NCBI GenBank assembly: GCA_016219985.1
Contig: JACRJO010000001.1
Location: 62,001-126,000 of the forward strand
DNA length: 64,000 bases
Direction: 5' to 3'
DNA from: Sphingobacteriales bacterium
GTDB lineage: Bacteria; Bacteroidota; Bacteroidia; Chitinophagales; Chitinophagaceae
In this document: positions 27,788 to 36,662 of the stretch, in pieces
Layout: every line of letters begins with the position of its first letter
Position numbering within the stretch: the stretch's first letter is position 1
Translations under genes and position numbers: made by a program
Notes under the pieces: model-generated
What the model saw: the letters and a program-made list of their open reading frames with translations, nothing else
Told to the model about the DNA's origin: nothing
The model's database searches: none

Positions 27788-30217
27788 TTAATTATTTCTC
27801 CGTTTTTTCTTTTTCGATCCAAACAGGTGTCGTATTTCCAGTTTGGTCAATATTCGATCCAAAAAATTATCCGGTGCTGTTTCCTCTTCATAGTAACTGC
27901 CATAACCGTACCCGTAGCCATACCCATAACGTCCATACCCGTAATACCCATACCCCGGCTTGAGCTTAACATCATTGATAATGATGGAAACCTTCGGCAG
28001 TTTTTGCGCCACGTAAAACTCGTCGATCAGGGCGATCTGCTTCTTGAAGGTATGGGCCTGCCTTACCAGGTAGAGCGTGCAATCCGCATACTTGCTGAGT
28101 GTCATGGCATCGCTTACCATTCCCACCGGCGCCGTATCAATGATCACGATATCAAAATTTTTCTTCAGCCAGTCAAACAGTTCATCCAGCCGGGGATCGA
28201 GGAGCAATTCAGCCGGGTTGGGAGGAACCGGTCCGCATCCCAGGACAAACAGGTTTTCATGTTCCGGCACTTCGCGGATCAGGTCCTGTAAATTATTAGT
28301 TTTCCCAACCAGGAAATTCGTAATACCAGGGCCTTTGCTGATGCCCAGGCCGGCTAATACTTTCGGTTTCCGGATATCAAATTCCAGGATAATGGTTTTC
28401 TTTCCGGCTAAGGCCAGCACGGCGCCCATATTGGTGGACACATAGGATTTGCCTTCCCCGCTGAAGGAGGAAGTTGTGATGATCACCGCTTTTTCCTTTT
28501 TGCCCAGCACATACTGCAGGTTCGACCGGATGATCCGGAACTGTTCAGCCACCATGCTGCGGGTGGTCTTGCTGACCACGAGTGTTTCATCGGAATACGA
28601 GTGACCAATTTCACCCAGGATCGGCGCTTCGGTGATTTTTTCGATATCGAAACGGGTGGTCACTTTATCATTGAGTATTTCGCTGATAAAGATGAAGAGT
28701 GCGGGAATGGCCAGTCCCAGTAATACCGCCAGGGCCTGGATGGAACGGCGGTTGGGTGTTACCGGTTGCAGGTTTGGATAGGACCGGTCGATAATCTCCG
28801 AATTGGGAATGGTAGAAGCTTTGGAAATGGCTGTTTCTTCCTGCTTTTCCGTAAAGAGTTTGAATAAACCCTGGTACGTTTCGACCTGCCGTTTGATCTC
28901 CGCCAGTTCCTTGATCTTAACCGGCATGGCCCTCAGTTGTTCTTCACTGAGGCTACCCCTGCGTTTCACTTCCTGCAGGGCATTCCCGGTCGCGGCTTTG
29001 ATATTGCGCAGGTTCTCCCGGATACTGACCCTTAATTTCTCTACCTGCCCGTCCAGTTCCTTTACCATCGGGTTGGCTACCGGTACATTTCCGTCCACCA
29101 GCAGCTTGCGGTCGATCTGGGCCTTATTGTATAAAGAAACGAGGTCATTCAGGGTGGGGTCTTCCAGCCCGAGGCTGGAGGGGACCACTACTTTATTGAA
29201 TTCATTTTTTTTATCGGACAGGTATTCATCCAGCATCCCGGTCACATTCAGTTTTACATTCTGCTCATTGACCGATTTGTCGGACTCGCTGATGATACTG
29301 AAATAATTACCCGACTGTACATCCGCATCGATCAGGTTGTAGCGGGTCTGGTAATCGAGGTAATTCCGCTGCACACTGTCCAGCTTGGAGCCGATATCCA
29401 CCAGCCGTTCCCCGATAAAGTTCAGGATCTGGTCGGAAGAAAGCACTTTTTGCTCCACGCTGTAGGCGCTGTATTCTTCCATCAGTTTGTTAATAATATC
29501 CGACCCCAACTGGGGGTTGGGGGTCTTCATGCTGATATTCAGGATCCCGGTCCCGGGTGTTTTGGGTAAAACCTGCAAGGCGGAAGCGAAGGTTCCGGCT
29601 GCTGCCACAGTTGGCTGCCAGGTAACCTTATATTCAAAGGAACCCGGCATATTCCTGTTCTTCTCCAGCACAAAAATGCCGTTGCGGGTGGTAAACTCCT
29701 GCCCGTACCGAATCGGGGTGACATTTTCGTCAATCCTGAATTCGTTATCATTGATGTTCCTGACCTTAAATGAAAAAGTGCCGGAAGAATCCGCAATCTG
29801 CCGCGCCCGCACCAGAAAAGGACCCTGATTGTACTTATTTACCGTTTTGATCTTGCCGATGGCATAATAACTGAACTGGAGGTTCAGCCGTTCCACCACC
29901 CGTTGCATCAGCGGCCTGGACTTCAGCATTTCGATCTCACTCTGGATATTCTGCGCCCGGTTATTACCGAACAGCTCTTCCACTTTGTCGCCCCGGTTCC
30001 CCGCGGCCTGGTCATTCTTGATCACCATAGTACCGGAAGCGCTGTACACCGGTATGGTGTACCGCAGGTACAAAAAGGCGCCCAGCAGGGTGATGGCCAC
30101 CGATAAAATAAATAAAGGCAGGAACCGTATATACTTATAAAAAAGATCCCGGAAACTCAGGGTATTGAGATCATTTTTATTGGGATTAAAATGGGGGTTC
30201 GCTTTTGTCTCTTCCAT
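27788..30217 (-). CDS. wzc: Wzc-like polysaccharide co-polymerase and tyrosine autokinase
   Basis: 809 residues. A Wzz-type domain with a first membrane helix near residues 32-52 is followed by a long periplasmic coiled-coil region and a second helix near 490-515. The C-terminal BY-kinase domain has Walker A SSFSGEGKS near 580, FDIRKPK as Walker A', and VIIDTAPVG as Walker B. The tail from about 765 is a tyrosine-glycine cluster with at least ten tyrosines, the autophosphorylation site in this family. It controls chain length and export with the Wza-like protein encoded just upstream. Confidence 0.92.
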   Translation of the reverse strand: MEETKANPHFNPNKNDLNTLSFRDLFYKYIRFLPLFILSVAITLLGAFLYLRYTIPVYSASGTMVIKNDQAAGNRGDKVEELFGNNRAQNIQSEIEMLKSRPLMQRVVERLNLQFSYYAIGKIKTVNKYNQGPFLVRARQIADSSGTFSFKVRNINDNEFRIDENVTPIRYGQEFTTRNGIFVLEKNRNMPGSFEYKVTWQPTVAAAGTFASALQVLPKTPGTGILNISMKTPNPQLGSDIINKLMEEYSAYSVEQKVLSSDQILNFIGERLVDIGSKLDSVQRNYLDYQTRYNLIDADVQSGNYFSIISESDKSVNEQNVKLNVTGMLDEYLSDKKNEFNKVVVPSSLGLEDPTLNDLVSLYNKAQIDRKLLVDGNVPVANPMVKELDGQVEKLRVSIRENLRNIKAATGNALQEVKRRGSLSEEQLRAMPVKIKELAEIKRQVETYQGLFKLFTEKQEETAISKASTIPNSEIIDRSYPNLQPVTPNRRSIQALAVLLGLAIPALFIFISEILNDKVTTRFDIEKITEAPILGEIGHSYSDETLVVSKTTRSMVAEQFRIIRSNLQYVLGKKEKAVIITTSSFSGEGKSYVSTNMGAVLALAGKKTIILEFDIRKPKVLAGLGISKGPGITNFLVGKTNNLQDLIREVPEHENLFVLGCGPVPPNPAELLLDPRLDELFDWLKKNFDIVIIDTAPVGMVSDAMTLSKYADCTLYLVRQAHTFKKQIALIDEFYVAQKLPKVSIIINDVKLKPGYGYYGYGRYGYGYGYGYGSYYEEETAPDNFLDRILTKLEIRHLFGSKKKKRRNN

Positions 30218-30250
30218 TTGAAGGGATAAGATGGGTTAAATAAACCTTAT

Positions 30251-31021
30251 TTAATTCCTGATAAAAATATTGGTCAGGGTTGCGGCCACCGTAACAAGGG
30301 TGAATGCAAAGGATATTTTTTGCATGGTTTTCACCTGCTCCGCATCCTTTACTTTCTGCTGGGTAGACTCGACGATGACCATGTCATTCTGTACCAGGTT
30401 ATAAAAGGGAGAATCAAAAATATCTTTGGAAGTGAGGTCGAGTATGGCCGTTTCACGTTGCCCGTTGGTCTCCCTGATCACTTTTACATTATTCTTTTTC
30501 CCGTAATCGGTAATACCGCCGGCTAATCCCACCGCTTCGAAGATCGTCAGCCGTTCCCCCGGTACACTGACGGGGCCTTCATGTCCTACCTGGCCGAGTA
30601 CTGTAACCTTTAAATTCATAAAGCGGATGATCACGGAAGGATCCGTCATAACTTCCACCGGTTCCTTCAGTCTTTTTTTGATCGCTGCCACCAGTTCATT
30701 TTTGGTCAGCCCTTCCGCATGAAAAACCCCTAACCGGTGGTGTTCGATATTGCCGTCATTGTCCACCAGGTAACCGGGCGCCTGTCCGCCGATGGCCGGC
30801 TGGTTATAGATCGCATCCGACTGCTCGGGTTTAGTACTCAGACTGTAAATCTGGATAGACAGCAGGTCATTCTTCTGGATCCGGAGTTCAGCCGGTTTCA
30901 CCAGGCCCTTCCCCGTGGAATCGGTTACATTTTCCAGGTAATTGGGAATCTTTTGCAGGGGCTTACAGGAAATGAAATAAAGAGGTAACGCAAACAGCAG
31001 GAAAATCCGGGTGAATTTCAT
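30251..31021 (-). CDS. wza: Wza-like polysaccharide export lipoprotein
   Basis: 256 residues. The N-terminus is a lipoprotein signal ending in LYFISC, with Cys19 as the likely lipidated residue. Residues 40-125 form the polysaccharide-export domain (RIQKNDLLSIQIYS), and a SLBB domain follows (LKVTVLGQVGHEGPVSVPG). A C-terminal hydrophobic segment (FAFTLVTVAATLTNIF) resembles the short Bacteroidota versions of Wza. It would form the outer-membrane or envelope part of the export channel with Wzc, 33 bp downstream. It follows upxY as the second gene of the operon. Confidence 0.9.
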   Translation of the reverse strand: MKFTRIFLLFALPLYFISCKPLQKIPNYLENVTDSTGKGLVKPAELRIQKNDLLSIQIYSLSTKPEQSDAIYNQPAIGGQAPGYLVDNDGNIEHHRLGVFHAEGLTKNELVAAIKKRLKEPVEVMTDPSVIIRFMNLKVTVLGQVGHEGPVSVPGERLTIFEAVGLAGGITDYGKKNNVKVIRETNGQRETAILDLTSKDIFDSPFYNLVQNDMVIVESTQQKVKDAEQVKTMQKISFAFTLVTVAATLTNIFIRN

Positions 31022-31078
31022 TAAATAAATCTTTAAATAAAGCTGCAGCCTGGCCGCAAAAAAATAAGGTTCCTTTCT

Positions 31079-31588
31079 TTACTTTGGCAGCGCCGAAGTT
31101 AGTTTAGTTCTTTCAAAATGGGCTATTAAAATATAGCCCAGGCTGTCAATCGCCACTTTGGCAACTTTATGCCGCAACTCCAGCACTTTCCCCTCCTGCC
31201 CCATGAAAGTTCCGTTCGTGATCATGACCCGCTCGTTCACTTTTATATCCACCGGGTGTGCTTCCACATACTCATATTCATCCAGGAATCTTTTAATGGC
31301 ATTGATTTCCTTTTCTTTAATTACGGCCGGCTTCCCGTTCCAGTAAACAAAGTTGATGGCGCCACTGGTCATCCGTACTTCTGTGCGGTCCTTTTCGGAA
31401 AGCTTTACAAATACATACGACTTAAATAATGGCTCTTCCACAATTTTAATCCGGTCGCTCCATTTCCGTTTTACTTTATTCAGCGGGCAATAGCTTTCAA
31501 AGCCTTTCTCTGCTAAAAGCTGGTTCACTTTTTTCTCCCAGCGGGGCCGGGTATATATCGCAAGCCACTTTTTTGTCAACTCAGTCAA
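31079..31588 (-). CDS. upxY: UpxY-type transcription antiterminator (NusG paralogue)
   Basis: 169 residues, first gene of the polysaccharide operon. KKWLAIYTRPRWEKKVNQLL is the NGN-domain opening of NusG paralogues. KSYVFVKLSE and TSGAINFVYWNGKPAVI continue the domain, and the C-terminal KOW segment reads VNERVMITNGTFMGQEGKVLEL. In Bacteroides such proteins let RNA polymerase read through the leader of their own capsule operon. The start codon appears to be a TTG at 31588. A promoter-like sequence and a small hairpin lie in the 110 bp upstream, as expected for this type of control. Confidence 0.88.
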   Translation of the reverse strand: MTELTKKWLAIYTRPRWEKKVNQLLAEKGFESYCPLNKVKRKWSDRIKIVEEPLFKSYVFVKLSEKDRTEVRMTSGAINFVYWNGKPAVIKEKEINAIKRFLDEYEYVEAHPVDIKVNERVMITNGTFMGQEGKVLELRHKVAKVAIDSLGYILIAHFERTKLTSALPK

Positions 31589-31667
31589 TTTTATTCAAAG
31601 CTTCGCCACTTCAATCACATAAATTTTATCTATATGATTGATTTTCAATATGTTCCGTATAAGTCGT

Positions 31668-31690
31668 AAAAACTCCTTTTCGGAGCCTTT
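31668..31690 (-). promoter_or_regulatory. Leader hairpin between promoter and upxY, possible attenuator
   Basis: On the minus strand a CTCC-GAAAA-GGAG stem-loop, extendable by two G-U pairs, is followed by five T residues. It lies between the predicted start of transcription and the upxY start codon. The stem is short, so it is only a weak terminator candidate; it is listed because UpxY proteins act on such leaders. Confidence 0.3.
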
Positions 31691-31701
31691 CAATTTGGAG
31701 G

Positions 31702-31730
31702 CAAATATAGGCGAAGATGTGAGTGGACAA
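31702..31730 (-). promoter_or_regulatory. Bacteroidota-type promoter of the polysaccharide operon
   Basis: On the minus strand a TTG (31728-31730) is followed after 18 bp by TATATTTG (31702-31709), a perfect fit to the TAnnTTTG -7 box. Transcription would start near 31695, giving a leader of about 105 nt before upxY. It is the only convincing promoter I see for the minus-strand locus. Confidence 0.55.
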
Positions 31731-31995
31731 TGAATAAAATCAGCGGATTTTGAGGGATTTACCCCCATAAGTTGATAACTATTAGTAGAAATACGAGGTC
31801 TTGTTAAGTATATTACCTGATCAGTTGTTTTTGCAGATCCGGCAGCCGGAAAATTGCCGCAGCGCCGGACCGGATTTTTGGAGTATAAATAATTACCTGC
31901 CGGCCGTTTTACGAATTCCATTCTTATGGCAGCAGTCATCCCCGTCCGGATAAAATCTGAACTTTACCCTACCTTCAGTTACCAAAACTTTCGCG

Positions 31996-33240
31996 GTGAA
32001 TCAACGCTTTTATTCTCTCGATGTCTTTCGTGGCGCCACGGTATGCCTGATGATCCTGGTAAATAACCCCGGTTCCTGGACTTATATCTATGCCCCTTTT
32101 GAGCATGCCCCCTGGCATGGGCTGACCCCAACCGACCTGGTTTTCCCGTTCTTTTTATTTGCCGTGGGAAATGCGATGTCTTTTGTAATGCCCCGGCTGG
32201 AAGCAGGCGGGGATGCCGCCTTCTGGAAAAAAGTGCTGAAAAGGTCCGCATTGATCTTCCTGATCGGGCTGTTCCTGAACTGGTGGCCTTTTGTTACCGA
32301 AGTGAACCGGCTGGCGGAAGCTGCCAGCGATTTTCACAGGGAAACCATTTTCAAGGGTTTTACCTGGATTGATTATTCAAAAGACAGTGCCGGGAATATC
32401 GTGGAAACAGTAAAAGGCGTCCGTATCCTCGGCGTGTTACAGCGGATTGCCCTCGCCTATTTTTTTGCTTCCGTTCTGATCTATTACCTGAAAGCCCGCA
32501 AAGCATTCCTGGCAGGACTTATTCTCCTGCTTGTCTACTGGATGCTCTGTTATACCGGGAACCCCGCCGATCCCTACAGCCTGCGGGGATGGTTTGGAAC
32601 CGGTATTGATAAATTGATCCTTGGCGAGGCCCACCTGTATAAAGGGGAAGGCATCCCGTTTGATCCTGAAGGGCTGATGAGTACCCTGCCCGCCATTGTG
32701 CAGGTGATCTTCGGCTACCTCGTGGGAGATTATATTCAAAAGAAAAGCAAGGTACTGCCTGTTCCGGACCAGCCGGGCGCCAGCAGCGGCGGGATGTATG
32801 AAATGCTGACGGGTTTATTCGTGATCGCGGTTGGGATGATCGTAACAGGTTTCTGCTGGGACATGGTCTTCCCCATCAATAAAAAAATATGGACCAGTTC
32901 CTATGTGATCTACACCACCGGCCTCGCCATCCTGACCATTGCCACCATGATCTATATGATCGAAATTAAAAAGATAAAAGGCGGGCTGGCCCGGTTTTTT
33001 GATGTGTTTGGCAAAAACGCCTTGTTTGTTTTTGCACTCAGCGCTTTTTTACCCAAAGGGCTGGCCCTGGTCAAACTCGGAGAGGGCAGCAATCCCTGGA
33101 ACTGGCTCTATAAGAAAGTGCTGATCCATACGCCCGGCGCCAAAGAAAACGGCTCCCTGCTCTATGCCATTTGTGTGATCCTTTTTATGTGGGCCATCTG
33201 TTACTGGATGGATAAGAAAAAGATCTATATAAAAGTGTAA
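31996..33240 (+). CDS. HGSNAT/NagX-like membrane acyltransferase (DUF5009 type)
   Basis: 414 residues from a GTG start, with about eleven membrane segments. FYSLDVFRGATVCLMILVNNPG near residue 5 and WHGLTPTDLVFPFFLFAVG near 40 are the family hallmarks; the histidine in APWHGLT corresponds to the acetyl-carrying residue proposed for heparan-alpha-glucosaminide N-acetyltransferases. Bacterial members are thought to acetylate amino sugars across the membrane, possibly in cell-wall or glycan turnover. It starts divergently from the polysaccharide operon. Its sugar substrate is unknown. Confidence 0.82.
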   Translation: MNQRFYSLDVFRGATVCLMILVNNPGSWTYIYAPFEHAPWHGLTPTDLVFPFFLFAVGNAMSFVMPRLEAGGDAAFWKKVLKRSALIFLIGLFLNWWPFVTEVNRLAEAASDFHRETIFKGFTWIDYSKDSAGNIVETVKGVRILGVLQRIALAYFFASVLIYYLKARKAFLAGLILLLVYWMLCYTGNPADPYSLRGWFGTGIDKLILGEAHLYKGEGIPFDPEGLMSTLPAIVQVIFGYLVGDYIQKKSKVLPVPDQPGASSGGMYEMLTGLFVIAVGMIVTGFCWDMVFPINKKIWTSSYVIYTTGLAILTIATMIYMIEIKKIKGGLARFFDVFGKNALFVFALSAFLPKGLALVKLGEGSNPWNWLYKKVLIHTPGAKENGSLLYAICVILFMWAICYWMDKKKIYIKV

Positions 33241-33333
33241 GCCTCCCCGTTAACAGGATTTTACCATTTCCGGACGGCTGTTGGCTGTGCAAAGGGCAGC
33301 CGGACCGCATCTGATCTGTATCAAACCGATAAT

Positions 33334-33750
33334 ATGAAACAGATCAGCCTGGTAATCGCCCTTTTTTTTATTGCCACCTCCTTTACGATGAACCAGGAGC
33401 CCCCGGCCGGCTCCGTATCTCTTTATACAACCAAATGGGTTTTAAAAAGCATTCATGGAAAGGACCAGGTAGATTATATCTATACCCGCGCCTTTATCAA
33501 ATTCGATGAAGCAAAGAACAGGGTTGGGGGCAACGGCAGTTGCAACAGTTTTGGCGGAAGCTTATCCGTTGTGAATAATACGATCCGGATCAGCCATCTC
33601 TTCTCGACGGAAATGTATTGTGAAGGCGTGCAGGATATCGAGAAAGCTTTCCTCTCGCGACTTGGCCGGGCAAACCGGTTCGAAATAAAAGGAAAAACAC
33701 TTTTATTGTACTCCGATAAGGAACTGTTGCTGGAATTTGCAGCAGAATAA
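33334..33750 (+). CDS. Secreted META-domain (HslJ-like) protein
   Basis: 138 residues. A signal peptide covers residues 1-20 (ISLVIALFFIATSFTM). The META domain has TTKWVLKSIHGKD, then NRVGGNGSCNSFGGSLSV with the conserved G-x-G-x-C-N-x-F motif, then ISHLFSTEMYC. It is probably a small periplasmic or surface protein; HslJ in E. coli is linked to novobiocin resistance, but the biochemical role is unknown. It stands alone on the plus strand and converges on rtcB. Confidence 0.8.
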   Translation: MKQISLVIALFFIATSFTMNQEPPAGSVSLYTTKWVLKSIHGKDQVDYIYTRAFIKFDEAKNRVGGNGSCNSFGGSLSVVNNTIRISHLFSTEMYCEGVQDIEKAFLSRLGRANRFEIKGKTLLLYSDKELLLEFAAE

Positions 33751-33790
33751 TACCTTTCAGACATTAGTTTTGCAGTGATTATTCCCGGTA

Positions 33791-33848
33791 TTATACCGAC
33801 AGACATTAGCACCGGCCGATCCATGTAATTTTAATGTCTCGTCGGCAT
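33791..33848. repeat. Imperfect inverted repeat downstream of the META gene
   Basis: CCGACAGACATTA (33796-33808) pairs with TAATGTCTCGTCGG (33832-33845) with one bulged base; the outer bases TATA and CATA extend the stem with one mismatch. It lies next to a second, perfect hairpin. It may terminate transcription from the META gene. Confidence 0.55.
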
Positions 33849-33850
33849 AA

Positions 33851-33895
33851 AATGAGAATTGAACACCCCGACCTTGCAGGTGTTCAATTCTCATT
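33851..33895. terminator. Perfect 17-bp hairpin between convergent META and rtcB genes
   Basis: The arms AATGAGAATTGAACACC and its exact complement are separated by an 11-base loop (33868-33878). It begins 6 bp after the rtcB stop codon and may act as a bidirectional terminator. There is no long T run, so a dispersed palindromic element is the alternative; the word GAGAATTGAACA recurs near 37470. Confidence 0.55.
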
Positions 33896-33901
33896 GGTCA
33901 A

Positions 33902-35353
33902 TTACTCCCCAAAAATCCCCGTTGTCCCTTTTTTTCCCCAACTCCGGTGTTTGGCCCCGTCCATTTTTACAATCTTCGGGGTAAAGCGGCCGAGGACATC
34001 CACCAGCGCTTTCTGGGATTGCATGACTACTTCAATATCCTTATAGACAAACGGGGATTCATCCAGTCCGCCACCGAGCAGTTTAATGCCAAACTTCTTC
34101 AGCTCGTCCCTGAATTGTTTATCAGTAACAGAGGCGATGGCCCGGGTGCGGCTCATCTTCCTCCCGGCTCCATGCGAAGCAGAATTAACAGCTGCTGACT
34201 CTCCTTTCCCTTTTACGATAAATCCATCTGCTGTCATCGATCCTGGAATAATTCCCAGCACATCTTTACCCGCCGGCGTGGCTCCTTTGCGGTGAACGAT
34301 CACATTTTTTCCCTCCCAGCTTTCCTTCCAGGCAAAATTGTGATGGTTCTCCACCCGTTTCAACGGCTGGCGTCCCAGTTGCTTTGCAATTTTATCATGT
34401 ATCACCTGGTGACAGGCGCTGGCATAATCACCCGCCAGGTTCATGGCCCTCCAGTATTCAATTCCTTCCTCTTCATCCAGTCCCAGCCAGGCCAGGTTCT
34501 TCGCTTCCTGCGGCAGGCGGCGCTTACTGATGGCCAGTTTGGTATAATGATTGGCAACTGTGGCGCCTAATGCCCTGGAGCCGGAATGGGTCAGGAAGCC
34601 AATATAGCTTCCCGCATCCAGTCCGAGTACCTCGTCTTTCGCAGCAATCTCCACGATTCCAAACTCGGCAAAATGATTCCCGCTCCCGGACGTACCTAAC
34701 TGCTTCCAGGCCCTTCCATGCAGGGGTTTTAGCAGGGGTAACTGGTAAAACAATTCATCTTCCATTACTTCATGATTGGCGGCATGGTCAAATTGTGCAC
34801 CGCTTCCAAACAAAGTAGCTTCCCCCAATTCACGGGCAAAAAAGGATTCACGGTCTGCCAGGTCCTTTGGATTAAGATCAAACACACTCAGGCACATCCG
34901 GCAACCGATATCCACCCCCACCCCATAGGGAATCACGGCATTATCAGTAGCCAGCACGCCGCCTATCGGTAACCCATAACCGCTATGCGCATCAGGCATT
35001 AAAGCCCCTGCCACGCTGATGGGTAATTTGGCGGCCTGGTACATCTGGTGCAGGGCCACTTCCTCAATATGTTCCTGCCCGAAAACATTGACGGCTATAC
35101 CATTTTGATTCAGGGAAATCTCCGCTCCTTCTGTTTCCGGCACCGGCATCAGTTTCTCCGCCACCGGTTTTAATATTTCATCCGCCAGGTAATGCTCGGG
35201 TGCAGTCAGCACCTGCTTCAATATATCCAATGCCGCTTCTTCCGTATGATGTTTGAAATGGGTGCACATCACCTGCATGGCCACGCTTACCACCGGTCCT
35301 TCGGGGTAGCCAATGGCTCTTATTTGCTTTCCTGATAGTTTTAACTTGCTCAT
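33902..35353 (-). CDS. rtcB: RtcB-family RNA ligase
   Basis: 483 residues. The metal-binding residues of RtcB are visible in order: GVDIGCRMC near residue 145, SGSGNHFAEFG near 220, LTHSGSRALG near 255, HHNFAWKE near 335, HRKGATPAG near 360 and the guanylylated histidine in SHGAGRKMSRTRA near 415. The enzyme joins 2',3'-cyclic phosphate or 3'-phosphate RNA ends to 5'-OH ends with GTP and manganese. It is the last gene of a minus-strand group with an AAA+ ATPase 34 bp upstream and a YkuK-like gene. No archease is seen in the window. Confidence 0.93.
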   Translation of the reverse strand: MSKLKLSGKQIRAIGYPEGPVVSVAMQVMCTHFKHHTEEAALDILKQVLTAPEHYLADEILKPVAEKLMPVPETEGAEISLNQNGIAVNVFGQEHIEEVALHQMYQAAKLPISVAGALMPDAHSGYGLPIGGVLATDNAVIPYGVGVDIGCRMCLSVFDLNPKDLADRESFFARELGEATLFGSGAQFDHAANHEVMEDELFYQLPLLKPLHGRAWKQLGTSGSGNHFAEFGIVEIAAKDEVLGLDAGSYIGFLTHSGSRALGATVANHYTKLAISKRRLPQEAKNLAWLGLDEEEGIEYWRAMNLAGDYASACHQVIHDKIAKQLGRQPLKRVENHHNFAWKESWEGKNVIVHRKGATPAGKDVLGIIPGSMTADGFIVKGKGESAAVNSASHGAGRKMSRTRAIASVTDKQFRDELKKFGIKLLGGGLDESPFVYKDIEVVMQSQKALVDVLGRFTPKIVKMDGAKHRSWGKKGTTGIFGE

Positions 35354-35387
35354 TTCTTCTGTTTAAAATTAGTTGTTTTCGTACTGG

Positions 35388-36464
35388 TTAATTCATCAGG
35401 GTTTCCGCTAACCGGAACCCGATCACTTCGACTGGTTTAACCACCTCATGGCTTTCATGCGGGTTGGCAATTTCCGCGATCGTCATGGGTTCATCAATCT
35501 GTTTCTCCAGCCCGAAGTACTTGCTTAATCTCCTGGATTTGTTTACCCCCAGTTTGCCAAACTCATACCGGGCGATCAGCCTTCCTTTCCGTAAGAGGGC
35601 GTTGTCCACCGTCGCCAGCGGGCTGTTAAACGTACAGACCAGTTGCACATTCAGGAAGTCGGCCAGCAACCCGTCTGAAATGTTCAGCAGGTTGGATACA
35701 GACGAACTGCTGTTATGCCGGCGGTCCATGATGATGTTTTCTGCATCCTCTATGATCAGGACCGTATCCGGGTTATCAATGAGCAACTCGATAAAATCCG
35801 GGTTCATCAGGTTTCCCGCCACCGAGGGCGATAAAAACAAAACCCTTTTCCTGATCTTTCCTACCAGGTAACGCAGGTAGGTGGTCTTGCCGGTTCCGGG
35901 TAAACCATGCAACAACACGATCCCCTTATCCTTCTTTTTTCCCAGTCTTTTCCGGATGATTTCATCGATTGGTTTAAAATCATCTTCATAAAACAAATCG
36001 AGGTCGAGTTTTGTCCGTTTGATCTCCATCGCCTTAAGCTCCAGGGAATTCCGGCTCTGCACGATCAGGTTGATCTCAAGGGGTTGCCGTCGCTGCCGCT
36101 CTTTAAACGTGTTGACCAAAATGGTCAGTTCCTGTACAAAGGTTTCGTCCCTCCCGTCATGCAACAGCTCACAATAATCCTCATCAAACTCCACGATACA
36201 ATTTGACCGCAGGATGATCACAGTACGGTCAAACTGGAATTGCTTTTTCTTCCGTTTGTACCAGCGGTAGCGATGTACCTTTTTGATCCGGTTCCCGAAG
36301 CGCTCACAGAATGCCGCGAATGCTTTCTCTCCGTCCACGTGATTGATAAAATTCAAACTCGGGAGCACATTGAAGCAATGCAGGTACAGGATCTTCGTAT
36401 CCAGGAAGCGGTCATCAAACACGTTGTTGATGCTGATGACTTTCTGGTTATATAAACTGCTCAT
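35388..36464 (-). CDS. AAA+ ATPase associated with rtcB
   Basis: 358 residues. The first 180 residues have no recognisable domain and are charged (WYKRKKKQF). The AAA+ core has Walker A HGLPGTGKTTYL near residue 193, Walker B LIIEDAENI near 245, sensor-1 CTFNSPLATVD near 290 and an arginine-finger-like LLRKGRL near 300, close to the BCS1/FtsH-like AAA group. It lies 34 bp upstream of rtcB on the same strand. It may remodel an RNA-protein substrate for the ligase; this is inference from position only. Confidence 0.75.
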   Translation of the reverse strand: MSSLYNQKVISINNVFDDRFLDTKILYLHCFNVLPSLNFINHVDGEKAFAAFCERFGNRIKKVHRYRWYKRKKKQFQFDRTVIILRSNCIVEFDEDYCELLHDGRDETFVQELTILVNTFKERQRRQPLEINLIVQSRNSLELKAMEIKRTKLDLDLFYEDDFKPIDEIIRKRLGKKKDKGIVLLHGLPGTGKTTYLRYLVGKIRKRVLFLSPSVAGNLMNPDFIELLIDNPDTVLIIEDAENIIMDRRHNSSSSVSNLLNISDGLLADFLNVQLVCTFNSPLATVDNALLRKGRLIARYEFGKLGVNKSRRLSKYFGLEKQIDEPMTIAEIANPHESHEVVKPVEVIGFRLAETLMN

Positions 36465-36662
36465 TTTTTTACACTTTACATGTTAACTACTATTTTTTAT
36501 TTACCACTCTTTCGCTTCCTGGCCGCGATACCCAACAGATACGAGGGTGCGGAGGGTTCAGGGCCGCTTAGACGCAGAGGACGCAGTGTGGTTGTTATGT
36601 TTCCCGCTCAATAGGATCTCTATCCTTCGTTCCCTTGTCACCTCCTCTATTTTCACTCCCCG
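36465..36662. other. 198-bp spacer with repeat-like words
   Basis: No gene. It contains the word ACGCAGAGGACGCAGTG near 36571-36587, resembling short dispersed repeats of this kind of genome, and no clear terminator. It separates the YkuK-like gene from the AAA+ gene on the same strand, so co-transcription is possible but not assured. Confidence 0.3.

Larger units (their letters stand above)
31589..31995. other. Divergent intergenic region between upxY and the HGSNAT-like gene
   Basis: About 400 bp separate the divergent genes. The upxY-proximal part holds the promoter and hairpin listed separately. The rest contains a G+C-rich inverted stretch near 31845-31875 (CCGGCAGCCGG and GCGCCGGACCGG) but no clear promoter for the rightward gene. 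A 114-codon minus-strand frame (31595-31939) covers the promoter and is not believed to be a gene. Confidence 0.4.

Noticed and set aside
31600..31740. JUMPstart/ops element of the RfaH type
   Set aside because: I looked for a GGCGGTAG-like word in the upxY leader and saw none; UpxY systems do not need it.
31595..31939. 114-codon minus-strand frame upstream of upxY
   Set aside because: It covers the predicted promoter and leader, shows no recognisable domain and an unusual composition for a gene.
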